Source of the DNA: Desulfobulbaceae bacterium UBA5611
Lineage (GTDB): Bacteria; Desulfobacterota; Desulfobulbia; Desulfobulbales; Desulfocapsaceae
Length of the DNA: 36,302 nt
Direction of reading: 5' to 3'
NCBI GenBank assembly: GCA_002424635.1
Contig: DIKT01000018.1
Span: 1 to 36,302 of the forward strand
Shown here: positions 1 to 8,392 of the stretch, in pieces
How positions within the stretch are numbered: the first letter of the stretch is position 1
How the letters are laid out: every line of letters starts with the position of its first letter
Notes under the pieces: generated by a model
Seen by the model: only the letters and a program-made list of their open reading frames with translations
The model's database searches: none
Told to the model about the DNA's origin: nothing
Program-made: the position numbers and the translations under genes

Positions 1-261
1 GCCGGGGCCATTGAGGCCCAGGCCGCCATTACCCAGGAAGTTGTAGGCAATATCGCTGAGGCTTCCTCGGGAGTTAATGACGCCAACGAACAGGTAGCCC
101 AGACAGCGACCGTCTCGGCAGAGATCGCCCGAGAGATTGCCGACATCAATATGGCTGTCAGTCAAATCCGTCAGGGCGAACAACAAGTGCGGAGCAACGC
201 TGCCCAACTGGCACAATTAGCCGAGGAGCTGAAGGATCTGGTGGGCCATTTCAAAGTTTAA
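1..261 (+). CDS. Methyl-accepting chemotaxis protein, C-terminal end (partial)
   Basis: The reading frame is open from the first base and stops with TAA at 259-261, so the gene begins outside the window. The 86 visible residues are an Ala/Gln/Glu-rich heptad helix: IAEASSGVNDANEQVAQTA, then a stretch ending in LAEELKDLVGHFKV. This is the usual distal end of the cytoplasmic signalling coiled coil of chemoreceptors, where the final hydrophobic-Phe-Lys tail follows the methylation helix. Such proteins control CheA kinase activity at the membrane. Ligand domain and membrane segments are not visible. There is no pentapeptide CheR tether (NWETF type) at the end. A terminator follows 22 bases after the stop, so this is the last gene of its transcript. 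Confidence 0.85.
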   Translation, partial: AGAIEAQAAITQEVVGNIAEASSGVNDANEQVAQTATVSAEIAREIADINMAVSQIRQGEQQVRSNAAQLAQLAEELKDLVGHFKV

Positions 262-282
262 TCTTATTAATCCTTACTAAAG

Positions 283-307
283 TCCGATCAGCCTGAGGTC
301 GGATTTT
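283..307 (+). terminator. Rho-independent terminator after the chemoreceptor gene
   Basis: A TCCGATC/GGTCGGA stem (seven pairs including one T-G pair) closes a seven-base loop and is followed by TTTT. It starts 22 bases after the receptor stop codon. The U-tract is short, so efficiency is uncertain. Confidence 0.6.
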
Positions 308-437
308 AGAAGGATTTCTTCTTTGTATTCTGATAATTATCAGGCATCCAGCTGGTCACAGCAACTGGTCCTCCTTGCTCCGTAATAGCAGGTTCTGCTC
401 AAACCGAGGAATCGTCCCGCATCGGCAATTTTAACCC

Positions 438-467
438 TTGAATTCTAATATAGACTAATGATAGAAT
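438..467 (+). promoter_or_regulatory. Candidate sigma70-type promoter for the PAS-kinase gene
   Basis: TTGAAT at 438-443 and TAGAAT at 462-467 are separated by 18 bases. They match the -35 and -10 consensus at 4/6 and 5/6 positions. The site lies about 57 bases before the kinase start codon in otherwise featureless AT-rich sequence. By-eye assignment only. Confidence 0.35.
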
Positions 468-523
468 TTATCTGGGTTCTATTATTCAAGCGATCCATTT
501 TCTTTTAAAGATTAAAAATATAG

Positions 524-862
524 ATGACTTTACCAAGCAAGACGCCAACAACAGCCATGCCGACATCAGATCTTGGTGCCTTCACCCAGGCTTTTGACAG
601 TTATATTTTTGTTTGTTCTCAGGATCATCGCATCCAGTACATGAATGACAAACTGCAGCAACGTATTGGTTTTGATGCTACCGGCGAACTCTGCCATAAA
701 ATTCTACATGATTGCGAAGAGCTCTGTCCCTGGTGCAATAATGATCAATTTTACCGTGAGCAAAAAACCATCCGCCGGCAATTTAAAAGTCCCAAGGATG
801 AGCTTTGGTACGATATGATCAATAGTCCGATCAATAATACTGATGGCACCATCCATCTCTAG
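524..862 (+). pseudogene. N-terminal PAS fragment of the split PAS-histidine kinase
   Basis: This is a 112-residue open frame whose body is a PAS domain (about residues 15-112): FDSYIFVCSQDHRIQYMND, then a cysteine-rich region GELCHKILHDCEELCPWCNN, then KSPKDELWYDMINSPINNTDG. The Cys-x(n)-CPWC pattern resembles redox- or metal-associated PAS domains frequent in sulfate-reducer sensors. The frame stops at TAG 860-862 just before the last beta strand that closes a PAS fold. That missing strand (QSLLMDIS) is present in the +1 frame, at the start of the next entry. Skipping one base at CTC-TAG-A would join both frames into one protein of about 771 residues. This is either a real frameshift mutation, a programmed slip or a base error. 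No clear ribosome-binding site precedes 524. Confidence 0.7.
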
Positions 863-2840
863 ACAGTCTCTGCTCATGGATATTAGCGAAAACCAGCTTG
901 CCGGGGAAGATCTATCTTTATATCATACCCTTATCAATCAAAGCAACGATGCCATCTTCCTCATTGATGCCGATACCAGCGCCTTCCTCTACGTCAACGA
1001 CCAGGCCTGCTCCATCCTGGGCTACAGCAGGGCTGAGCTCCTGGCCCTTCAGGTCATCGATATCTCGATGGTTGATATCAATATGCCCGGCTGGCACCGT
1101 CGGGTGGCCAGCCTCCGTAAACAAAGCCGTCTCTTTGAAACTGTCCAGATTCGTAAGGATGGCACTTTCATCCCTGTTGAAGTGAATGCCAGCTTTTTTG
1201 CACGCCCGGAGAAAAATTATATTATCTCGGTGGCGCGCGATATCAGTGACCGCCAGGCTCAAGGCCGGGCTCTTCTGGAGGAAAGAAACAAGCTTGAGTC
1301 TTTATTTGCGACCTTATCAGACGGGATCACCGTCCAGGATACTAATTTCAAGATTCTGTATCAAAACAAGGTCCACATAGAAACACAGGGCCTGCACACC
1401 GGTGAATACTGCTATCAGGCTTATCGACAGCGGACCGCCATATGTGAGGGCTGCCTGCTTGTCAAAGCATTTGCCGATGGCAAGGTTCATCGACGCCAGA
1501 CCACAGCCCCTGGGAAAAAGGGGCCACTCCACCTGGAGATCATTGCCAGTCCGATGAAAGATGCTGCCGGCACTATTATCGCCGGTATGGAAAGCGTCCG
1601 CGATATCAGTGTCCAGAAAAAATTGGAAGAACAGCTGGTTGAAGCCCAGAGAATGGAGGCTATCGGCACGCTGGCTGGTGGCATTGCCCATGATTTCAAT
1701 AATATTTTAACACCCATTCTGGGCTATAGCGAACTGGCCCTGACCAGGATTACCCCCGACCATCCGCTGGGCTCAGATTTACAACAGATTATCAAGGCTG
1801 CCCTGCGGGCCAAAGATATGATTCAGCAGATCCTGGCCTTCAGTCACCAGACTCCTCAGGAGCCAAAGCCATTACAGCCCCATCTGATGATTAAAGAGGC
1901 CCTTAAATTGCTCCGGGCCTCCTTACCAGCCACCATTGAAATCAGGGAAGAGATATCAACAAAAGGCGGCGCCATAATGGCCGATCCGACTCAGCTCCAT
2001 CAAATTGTCATGAACCTGTGTACCAATGCCTACCATGCCATGCGAGAGAGCGGCGGCCGGCTGGGAGTCCGCCTTTATCAAACAAATATCAGCAAGAAAG
2101 ACTGTAAGATCGGCAATGTTAAGCTGGTACCCGGCAAATATTTTCATCTGGAGATCAGCGATACAGGCCCTGGTATAGAGCGCAAAAACCTGTCTCGCAT
2201 TTTCGAGCCTTATTTTACCACCAAAGGCAAAGGAGAAGGCACCGGCCTGGGACTGTTCATTGTCCATGGCATTGTCAAAAGTTTTAAGGGCCAGATAACC
2301 GTTGTCAGCCAGCCAGGAGAAGGCACCTGTTTCCACATTTATCTGCCGATGATTGCCCAACAGCTGACCCTGGAAGATTTTTTATTGAAATCTCCCTTGC
2401 CTACCGGGGCGGAAAAGGTGCTGGTGGTCGATGATGAGGAGACCATCACGGCCATGCTCAAGAGCATTCTCAGCCATCTGGGCTATGAGGTTATTGTCAC
2501 CAATAGCAGTGAAGAGGCACTACAGCTTCTTAGTACCAGCCAGGCAGCCTTTGATCTGCTGATCACCGACATGACCATGCCCAATCTGACCGGCCTTGAG
2601 CTCATTGCCAAAGCCCTGGACATCCACCCCGATCTACCGGTCATTCTCTGTACCGGTTACAGTGAACTGGTCAGCGAAGAACAGGCCCGTGCCCTGGGTA
2701 TCCATCATTATCTGATGAAGCCCTTGTCGGTTTATGAATTGACGATGATGGTGCGTAAGGCCCTGGATGAAAAAATGAGCTCCAGCAATTCAAGCTCACC
2801 CAATATTTACTCACAGCAAATTTCTTTAACCAGGCAGTAG
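843..2840 (+). CDS. PAS-PAS sensor histidine kinase with C-terminal receiver domain (main part of a split gene)
   Basis: This is a soluble hybrid sensor kinase with no membrane segment. Visible order: tail of the first PAS domain (SLLMDIS), a PAS domain at about 25-137, a cysteine-bearing PAS domain at about 150-258 (GEYCY, AICEGC), HisKA with the phospho-accepting His at about 283 in GGIAHDFNNILTPILGY, HATPase_c with N box (IVMNLCTNAYHAM), G1 (DTGPGI), F box (FEPYFTTK) and G2 (GTGLGL), then a receiver at about 524-640. The receiver has the acidic pair DD near 529, phospho-Asp near 575 (LLITDMTMPN) and Lys near 625. The stated start at 843 lies inside the upstream frame and has no ribosome-binding site, so translation probably depends on reading through from 524. 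No output or DNA-binding domain is fused; the partner regulator is not in the window. Confidence 0.85.
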   Translation: MAPSISRQSLLMDISENQLAGEDLSLYHTLINQSNDAIFLIDADTSAFLYVNDQACSILGYSRAELLALQVIDISMVDINMPGWHRRVASLRKQSRLFETVQIRKDGTFIPVEVNASFFARPEKNYIISVARDISDRQAQGRALLEERNKLESLFATLSDGITVQDTNFKILYQNKVHIETQGLHTGEYCYQAYRQRTAICEGCLLVKAFADGKVHRRQTTAPGKKGPLHLEIIASPMKDAAGTIIAGMESVRDISVQKKLEEQLVEAQRMEAIGTLAGGIAHDFNNILTPILGYSELALTRITPDHPLGSDLQQIIKAALRAKDMIQQILAFSHQTPQEPKPLQPHLMIKEALKLLRASLPATIEIREEISTKGGAIMADPTQLHQIVMNLCTNAYHAMRESGGRLGVRLYQTNISKKDCKIGNVKLVPGKYFHLEISDTGPGIERKNLSRIFEPYFTTKGKGEGTGLGLFIVHGIVKSFKGQITVVSQPGEGTCFHIYLPMIAQQLTLEDFLLKSPLPTGAEKVLVVDDEETITAMLKSILSHLGYEVIVTNSSEEALQLLSTSQAAFDLLITDMTMPNLTGLELIAKALDIHPDLPVILCTGYSELVSEEQARALGIHHYLMKPLSVYELTMMVRKALDEKMSSSNSSSPNIYSQQISLTRQ

Positions 2841-2892
2841 GCACACTGCCCGAAACTGGTCACCACTGCATTCCACCAAAAAATAAAATCGC

Positions 2893-3663
2893 TTATTTTC
2901 TGCGGGCAATAAAACAGGTACTGGCATAGGTTACCGGCACGCCGCCAGCCACACCAAACCGGGACCGATATTCATGGTCAAAATGACGAAGAGCAGATCT
3001 GGTCCAGCGATACGTCTGGACCCCGCCGACACCGGTCGCCCGTAAATGATGGAGCACATCTCTCGGGGTAGGCAGCAACAAACGGTTGTGGTCGGTTACC
3101 ATCTGCTCCACCATAAAATCTTTGGCCAGCAAACCGGCAATCTGTTCAGGACTCCGGTAGTCAAGACCAACTCCAGTCAGTTCGGTAAATTCCTGGAGGG
3201 TACCGGGGCCAAAAATGGAAAAAGCCAGAACACCTTCCTCTTCCAGGGCCTGAGCCAGACGATGCAGCAAGCCCGGCAGATCAGACAGCCATTGAAAGGT
3301 GGAGCTTGATATTATCAGGCTGAGCCTGTCAGGAAGGGGTAGCGTTTCGATATCGCCAAACAATGGCAAAATAGCAGGCCTCCTGTCCTCGGCAATCCTG
3401 TTTCTGACCGGCTCGGCAAAATCAGCAACCAGATCATTGAGAAACAGGGTGGCAACCGGCTGTTGCTGACAGAGCATCCGGGTCAACATTCCCGTACAGC
3501 AGCCGATCTCCAGCACTCGTTTATAGCTGATGGCCGGCATTCGCCCGATAAGCGTCAGCAACCGGCGGCTCACCTGTTTTTGCACTATCGCCTGCTCATC
3601 ATAGGTGGCTTGAGCCTGGCGGAAGCAGGAGGCGATTTTGTCTTTGTGCAGGATCATGGCCAT
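2893..3663 (-). CDS. bioC: Malonyl-[acyl-carrier protein] O-methyltransferase BioC
   Basis: BioC methylates the free carboxyl of malonyl-ACP with S-adenosylmethionine, so that the fatty acid machinery can extend it to pimeloyl-ACP methyl ester for biotin synthesis. At 256 residues it has the usual family length. It opens with DKIASCFRQAQATYDEQAIVQ, resembling the BioC N-terminus (…FxxAAxxYDxxAxxQ). SAM motif I is VLEIGCCTGMLT at about 50-61. LSLIISSSTFQWLSDLPGLL matches the 'LixSnxalQWl' motif that BioC shares. It is the last gene of the bio operon, 9 bases after bioG, and converges with the kinase gene. Met1 or Met3 could be the start. Confidence 0.9.
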   Translation of the reverse strand: MAMILHKDKIASCFRQAQATYDEQAIVQKQVSRRLLTLIGRMPAISYKRVLEIGCCTGMLTRMLCQQQPVATLFLNDLVADFAEPVRNRIAEDRRPAILPLFGDIETLPLPDRLSLIISSSTFQWLSDLPGLLHRLAQALEEEGVLAFSIFGPGTLQEFTELTGVGLDYRSPEQIAGLLAKDFMVEQMVTDHNRLLLPTPRDVLHHLRATGVGGVQTYRWTRSALRHFDHEYRSRFGVAGGVPVTYASTCFIARRK

Positions 3664-3672
3664 TGTTATCTG

Positions 3673-4353
3673 CTAGTCACTATTGTGCTCATCAGCGCAG
3701 GCCAGCAATTCATCCCAGCTCTGCCAGTTATAAAAGAGAAAGTGGGAGCCTGGCATCCGGCAGACCTTATGCCCTTGCCAAAAGGTGAGCTGGTTGGCGG
3801 TAGGTATGACCAGATCATGACTGGCAATAAAAACTTGGGCATAGATCGCCTCCCCGGCATCTTGACAACTCACATGTCCCTGCAGGCTCGCCAGCTCAAG
3901 GCTTTGACTCTCAACCGATCTCTGCGGCTGATTATCGAGAAAGGTCTCCAGGCTCTGCTGTCGACACATACGCCGATAAAACTTCAGACGGGTGCTGATA
4001 CTGAACTGCTCTAAAGTGGCCATATAAAGTTGGACCGGAATGCCTAACTGATCATGGATAGGACAAAGAGTACCATTAATCGCAATGGTCCGCTGGAAGA
4101 GATGCGACCAGGACCGGAAGAGCTGCTGGCCAACCCACACTCCCATGGACCAGGAAACCAGGACCATACAAGGATAGTGCCGGGCAAGGATCTCCATATC
4201 AAAATCCAGGTCCGGATCGCTGTAGTCAAAGAGCATCAACACATCAAATTGCTTGGCACTCAGTGGTCGAAACGGGTTGGCATCCATACCCCAGCCACTA
4301 CAGAAAATAATCAAGCGCTCCTGATGGTGCTGATGCAGCCATGCGCTCTTCAT
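3673..4353 (-). CDS. bioG: Pimeloyl-ACP methyl ester esterase, BioG (DUF452) type
   Basis: This is a predicted alpha/beta-hydrolase of 226 residues that would remove the methyl group from pimeloyl-ACP methyl ester after two elongation rounds, ending pimelate synthesis. FCSGWGMDANPF near residues 17-28 and a nucleophile elbow SWSMGVW (Ser about 69) are the BioG/DUF452 signature, not the GWSLGG elbow of BioH. Asp about 180 (ASHD) and His about 204 (GSHFLF) are candidates for the rest of the triad. Its start overlaps the bioF stop by four bases (ATGA) and it lies directly before bioC, the enzyme whose methyl group it removes. BioG is sometimes fused to BioC in other bacteria; here the two are separate. 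The family call is firm, the function is by family knowledge and context. Confidence 0.85.
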   Translation of the reverse strand: MKSAWLHQHHQERLIIFCSGWGMDANPFRPLSAKQFDVLMLFDYSDPDLDFDMEILARHYPCMVLVSWSMGVWVGQQLFRSWSHLFQRTIAINGTLCPIHDQLGIPVQLYMATLEQFSISTRLKFYRRMCRQQSLETFLDNQPQRSVESQSLELASLQGHVSCQDAGEAIYAQVFIASHDLVIPTANQLTFWQGHKVCRMPGSHFLFYNWQSWDELLACADEHNSD

Positions 4354-5591
4354 CTTTGTTGGCCACTATTTATCAGCTCGTTCCTGCTGACAGCATCGGG
4401 CAGCGATGCCCCGAGCTCGCGCGCCAGCATCTCCGGCAATACCTGCAGATCCTGCCAGGTTATATCAGCAGTCAGCGAGAGCCGGAAACGGGCAGTACCT
4501 TCCGGCACGGCCGGCGGCCGAACCGGCAAGATCAGAAAGCCATCTTCCTGTAATTTCCCGGCAATTCGTACGGCCTCCTGATCATCGCCGATAATAATGG
4601 GAATAATATTGGTAGTACCGGTGGCGGCCAGATGGTAGTGCTGCAAGGATTGCCGCAGTTGCCGGGACAGATTGGCCAGATGGCGCCGCTGTTCCGCCAT
4701 GCTCTGCTGCTGCTGGAAGATGAAGCAGTTCCAGTTGAGCACAACCGGCGGTAAGGCCGTGGTAAAGATCAGCGACCGGCTACGGTTGATCAGATAAGCA
4801 CGGATATCCTGACTGCAGATGACAAAGGCCCCGACCGAGGCCAAAGCCTTGCCGAACGTGCCCACCAGCAGATCTATATCAGCCACCACTCCCTGCTCTT
4901 CGGCCTGGCCCAGGCCACCGGCCCCATAAAGACCAACAGCATGAGCCTCGTCCAGATAAAGCAGGGCGTCAAACTCTTTTTTCAATTGCACCAGACGGAC
5001 CAGATCGGCCACATCGCCATCCATACTGAAGACCGATTCGGAGACGATCACCACCCGTTCATAGCGATGGCGGATGTCGACCAGCAGGCGCTCAAGCTGG
5101 TCATAATCACAGTGCTGAAAACGTTTATGTGAAGCCCGGCACAGCCGCAGTCCATCATGGATTGAGGCATGATTCAGCTTATCCGAGAGAATCAGGTCGT
5201 TTTTGCCCAGCAGGGCGGGCAGGATGCCTATATTGGCATGATAGCCGGAATTAAAGAGCAGGGCGGCAGAGGTGGCGGACGGGCTATAAGCCATCACCAG
5301 TTGCTGTTCCAGACGATGGGCCAGATCGGTATCACCTGTCAACAGCCGGGAAGAGGCCGCTCCGAGGCCATATTCATCAAGCAGGCGCTCAGAGCAGTCC
5401 AAACCCTCATAAAAACGCCTGAGCAGCTGGGGATCGCCGGCGAGCCCCAGATAATCATTGGAAGTCAGATTCAGCAGTTGGCTGCCCTGATATTGGACAT
5501 GGCAGCCCTGACGACCAGCCAGGGGCTTGAGCTGCCGCAGCCGCCCGCACTGCTGGAGTCTTAGCAGCTCTTCTTTATAATCAATACTCAT
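4350..5591 (-). CDS. bioF: 8-amino-7-oxononanoate synthase BioF
   Basis: This PLP enzyme condenses pimeloyl-ACP (or -CoA) with L-alanine to give 8-amino-7-oxononanoate. At 413 residues it is slightly longer than usual. Family features: NLTSNDYLGLAGDP at 41-54, GLGAASSRLLTGDTDLAHRLE at 75-95, LLFNSGYHANIGILPALLG, SDKLNHASIHDGLRL, LYLDEAHAVGLYG with PLP-contacting Asp about 214, and the Schiff-base Lys about 248 in LVGTFGKALASVGAF. ATGA overlaps join it to bioA upstream and bioG downstream, indicating translational coupling. The C-terminus (IIPIIIGDDQEAVRIAGKL, LILPVRPPAVPEGTARFRLS) is intact. Confidence 0.95.
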   Translation of the reverse strand: MSIDYKEELLRLQQCGRLRQLKPLAGRQGCHVQYQGSQLLNLTSNDYLGLAGDPQLLRRFYEGLDCSERLLDEYGLGAASSRLLTGDTDLAHRLEQQLVMAYSPSATSAALLFNSGYHANIGILPALLGKNDLILSDKLNHASIHDGLRLCRASHKRFQHCDYDQLERLLVDIRHRYERVVIVSESVFSMDGDVADLVRLVQLKKEFDALLYLDEAHAVGLYGAGGLGQAEEQGVVADIDLLVGTFGKALASVGAFVICSQDIRAYLINRSRSLIFTTALPPVVLNWNCFIFQQQQSMAEQRRHLANLSRQLRQSLQHYHLAATGTTNIIPIIIGDDQEAVRIAGKLQEDGFLILPVRPPAVPEGTARFRLSLTADITWQDLQVLPEMLARELGASLPDAVSRNELINSGQQR

Positions 5592-6877
5592 GGTTTTGTT
5601 GTGCCAGCCACCACCTGGACAATGGCCTCCGTGAGGATTTGCAGATCAGCATCTGCTATACAATACGGCGGCATGACATAAATCAGGCGACCAAAGGGCC
5701 GTACCCAGACTCCTTGCTCCACAAAGGCCGCCTGGATCTCCTTCATCCGGACCGGTTCCTTCATCTCCACCACCCCGATGGCGCCCAGCACCCTGACCTC
5801 CTGGACCTCCGGCAGTTGCCGGCAGGGGGCCAACCCCTGTGTCAACAGCTGCTCCAGCCGGCGGACCTGCCGGCGCCAGTCCGAGTCAAGCAATAGCCTG
5901 ATTGAGGCACAGGCCACATGACAGGCCAGAGGATTGCCCATGAAAGTAGGACCATGCATGAAGACACCGGGCGCCTGCCGGGAAATACCCATGGCCACCT
6001 CGGCAGTAGTCAAAACGGCCGCCAGGGTCATGGTACCGCCGGTCAACGCCTTACCCAGACACATGATATCCGGGCTGATGCCGGCATGATCACAGGCAAA
6101 GAGCGCGCCGCTGCGGCCAAAGCCAGTGGCAATCTCATCGGCAATCAGCAGGACGCCAAAGGTATCACAAAGCAGACGGACCTGGCGCAGATACTCGGGA
6201 TGATAAAAACGCATGCCGCCGGCGCCCTGGACAATGGGTTCCAGGATCACCGCGCATAAATCCTGATGGTGCTGCTCGATCAGCAGGGCAAACGAGGCCA
6301 GATCGCGGTCATCCCAATCCTGGGAAAATGAACACTCTGGTCGGTCGGCAAAATAGTATTGCGGCAGGCTGCCGGCAAAGATCTGATGCATTCCTGCTTG
6401 CGGATCACAGACCGACATGGCGTGCCAGGTATCGCCATGATAGCCCGATCGAATGGTGAGAAAGCGGCAGCGCCTGGCCTGACCGGCCGCATGCTGATAC
6501 TGGATAGCCATCTTCATGGCCACCTCTACTGCCACCGAACCCGAGTCACAGAGAAAGACCTTGTCCAGACCTGCCGGGGTCATTTCCACCAGCAACCGGG
6601 CCAGCTCCACGGCCGGGGCATGGGTGAGACCGCCGAACATCACATGGGACAGACGGGCGGCCTGTTCCTGCAGGGCCTGAATCAGCACCGGATGGCTGTA
6701 CCCATGGATTGCCGACCACCAGGAGGCCATGCCGTCAATAAGTTCACGCCCATCCATAAGCCGGATCCGTACTCCTGATGCGGACTCAACCGGATAGACC
6801 GGTAGAGGATCCTGCATGGAGGTATAAGGATGCCAGAGATGCTCTCGGTCGTAATCAAGAAGGGTTTGGCTATTCAT
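5588..6877 (-). CDS. bioA: Adenosylmethionine-8-amino-7-oxononanoate aminotransferase BioA
   Basis: BioA transfers the amino group of S-adenosylmethionine to 8-amino-7-oxononanoate, giving 7,8-diaminononanoate. The 429-residue length is standard. DREHLWHPYTSM at the N-terminus is the BioA hallmark, with Tyr about 18 and WWSAIHGY near 53-60 shaping the substrate pocket. LCDSGSVAVEVAMKMA, SGYHGDTWHAMSV, LIADEIATGFGRSG (PLP Asp about 247) and the Schiff-base Lys about 276 in CLGKALTGG follow in order. MHGPTFMGNPLACHVACAS is also typical. It lies 64 bases after bioB and overlaps bioF by four bases. The 64-base gap shows no Shine-Dalgarno sequence that I can recognise. Confidence 0.95.
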   Translation of the reverse strand: MNSQTLLDYDREHLWHPYTSMQDPLPVYPVESASGVRIRLMDGRELIDGMASWWSAIHGYSHPVLIQALQEQAARLSHVMFGGLTHAPAVELARLLVEMTPAGLDKVFLCDSGSVAVEVAMKMAIQYQHAAGQARRCRFLTIRSGYHGDTWHAMSVCDPQAGMHQIFAGSLPQYYFADRPECSFSQDWDDRDLASFALLIEQHHQDLCAVILEPIVQGAGGMRFYHPEYLRQVRLLCDTFGVLLIADEIATGFGRSGALFACDHAGISPDIMCLGKALTGGTMTLAAVLTTAEVAMGISRQAPGVFMHGPTFMGNPLACHVACASIRLLLDSDWRRQVRRLEQLLTQGLAPCRQLPEVQEVRVLGAIGVVEMKEPVRMKEIQAAFVEQGVWVRPFGRLIYVMPPYCIADADLQILTEAIVQVVAGTTKP

Positions 6878-6941
6878 GAAAGTAAAAAATTTGACGTCTT
6901 AGTGAAATCGTTGTGATGAGTAGAAAACGAGAGATTATCGC

Positions 6942-7898
6942 TTAAAAGTTAAAACCCATTTGGCCAATGGCCTGCAGATCCTGGGCGAGGCCATTACCGG
7001 CCGTGGTCAGATAGTTGCCGACAATAGCCCCATTGGCACCGGCCGCAAAACATTGATACTGCTCCGTGCCGAATTGATTGCGGCCGCCAGCCAGACGAAT
7101 TATCGCCTGCGGATTAATGAAGCGAAACATGGCAATGGTCCGCAGGACCTCGGTAAAGGCAATGGGCTCCAGGCCGGCCATCGGAGTGCCGGCAATGGGC
7201 GTCAGGATATTGATAGGAATGGAGGTGACCTCAAGCTCCCGCAGTTCAAAGGCCAGCTGCACACGATGTTCCAGAGTCTCGCCCATGCCGATGATGCCGC
7301 CGGAACATATCTCCATGCCGGCTCTTCTGGCAACATGAATGGTCTCTACCTTTTCGGCCCAGCTATGGGTGGTACAGACTTGCGGGAAATAGTCCCGGCA
7401 GCTCTCAAGATTACAGTGATAGCGCCGCACCCCAAAGGCCATCAGCCGTTCTGCCTTCTCGCGGGTCAGCAGCCCCATGGAGGCACAGAAAGACAGTCCT
7501 GTTTTCCGGCCAAGCTCTGCATATAACAGCCCCAGACTCTCAAGCTGCTCGCGACCGATAGAGCGGCCAGCCGTGACCAGCGACAGGCGAGGCACCCCGT
7601 GCTGCTCATTATCCCTGGCCTGGGCCAAGGCCGCCGCTGTCTCAATCTGGTCGTAACTGTCAATGACCACGGCATAATGAGCCGACTGGGCACAGTAGCG
7701 ACAGTCCTCCGAACAGCGACCGGAACGGGCATTGATTATGGAACAGAGATCAAAAGAGTCGGCATGAAAAAAACGCCGCAACCCATCCGCCGCCCGGCAT
7801 AATGCGACCAGGTCTGAATCCAGCGCCAAGGCCAGCGCCTGCTCATAGCTGAGGGCCCTGCCATTATGAATCTGCTGAAGACAGCTTTCAATACTCAT
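6942..7898 (-). CDS. bioB: Biotin synthase BioB
   Basis: This radical-SAM enzyme inserts sulfur into dethiobiotin to form biotin. Cys62, Cys66 and Cys69 in CSEDCRYC bind the [4Fe-4S] cluster. Further family motifs are SIINARSGRCSEDCRYCAQS, GVRRYHCNLESCRDYF, GMEICSGGIIGMGE, SIPINILTPIAGTPM, IIRLAGGRNQF and GANGAIVGNYLTT, which holds the distal part of the barrel. Length (318) is normal. It is the first bio gene, 44 bases after mlaD, with no evident promoter and no BirA-type operator in that gap. Co-transcription with the mla genes is therefore likely. Its substrate maker, BioD, is not encoded anywhere in the window. Confidence 0.96.
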   Translation of the reverse strand: MSIESCLQQIHNGRALSYEQALALALDSDLVALCRAADGLRRFFHADSFDLCSIINARSGRCSEDCRYCAQSAHYAVVIDSYDQIETAAALAQARDNEQHGVPRLSLVTAGRSIGREQLESLGLLYAELGRKTGLSFCASMGLLTREKAERLMAFGVRRYHCNLESCRDYFPQVCTTHSWAEKVETIHVARRAGMEICSGGIIGMGETLEHRVQLAFELRELEVTSIPINILTPIAGTPMAGLEPIAFTEVLRTIAMFRFINPQAIIRLAGGRNQFGTEQYQCFAAGANGAIVGNYLTTAGNGLAQDLQAIGQMGFNF

Positions 7899-7942
7899 GA
7901 ACGGAAATTAAGAACCATACGTGCGTTGCTGACCAATCAGCC

Positions 7943-8392
7943 CTACTTCACACTGCCAAAGGCAAACTTGCTGATCAGCGATTCCAGATCAACTGCTGAC
8001 TCGGTGTCAGTCAGCACGTCCTCATCAGCAAAGAGCTGGTCATCACCACCCAGGGTCAATAGGATATATTTATCACCAATAATACCCTGTGATTTGACCG
8101 AAGCCATGGAATCAACAGGAACCCGCACCCCGTTATTAATCTGCAGGGCTACATGAGCAAGCTCATCCTCACCAAGCCAGATATGTTTGACCTGCCCGAC
8201 GACCACGCCGGCAACCTGAATAGCCCCGCCTTTTTTCAGCCCGGAGATATTGTCAAACTCGGCATTAATCACATAGGTCTTTCGCGCCGAGAGAATCGGC
8301 AGCTCGCCAAGCTGCAAGGCCAGATAACCAAAGGCCAGAAAACCAGCTATCACAAAAAGACCAACAAATAATTCAAGACCGTTCTGTTTCAT
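7943..8392 (-). CDS. mlaD: MlaD-like MCE-domain phospholipid-transport protein
   Basis: This is a substrate-binding component of the Mla ABC system, which moves phospholipids between the inner and outer membranes. One N-terminal membrane anchor (about 8-29, LFVGLFVIAGFLAFGYLAL) is followed by one MCE domain. Its marks are YVINAEFDNISGLKKGGAI, VAGVVVGQVKHI, VKSQGIIGDKYILLTLGG. At 149 residues it is close to E. coli MlaD and has a short tail (DLESLISKFAFG). The start codon meets the mlaF stop, indicating coupling. No mlaC or mlaB follows: the next gene downstream is bioB. Confidence 0.9.
   Translation of the reverse strand: MKQNGLELFVGLFVIAGFLAFGYLALQLGELPILSARKTYVINAEFDNISGLKKGGAIQVAGVVVGQVKHIWLGEDELAHVALQINNGVRVPVDSMASVKSQGIIGDKYILLTLGGDDQLFADEDVLTDTESAVDLESLISKFAFGSVK

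Noticed and set aside
2833..2850. GGCAGT/ACTGCC hairpin at the end of the kinase gene
   Set aside because: Only six pairs, contains the stop codon and has no T-tract, so a terminator call is not supported.
3463..4014. 183-residue plus-strand open frame across bioC/bioG
   Set aside because: It overlaps two well-supported genes on the other strand and shows no motif.
7899..7942. BirA operator or biotin riboswitch before bioB
   Set aside because: The 44-base gap has no TTGTAAACC-type palindrome and is too short for a riboswitch.
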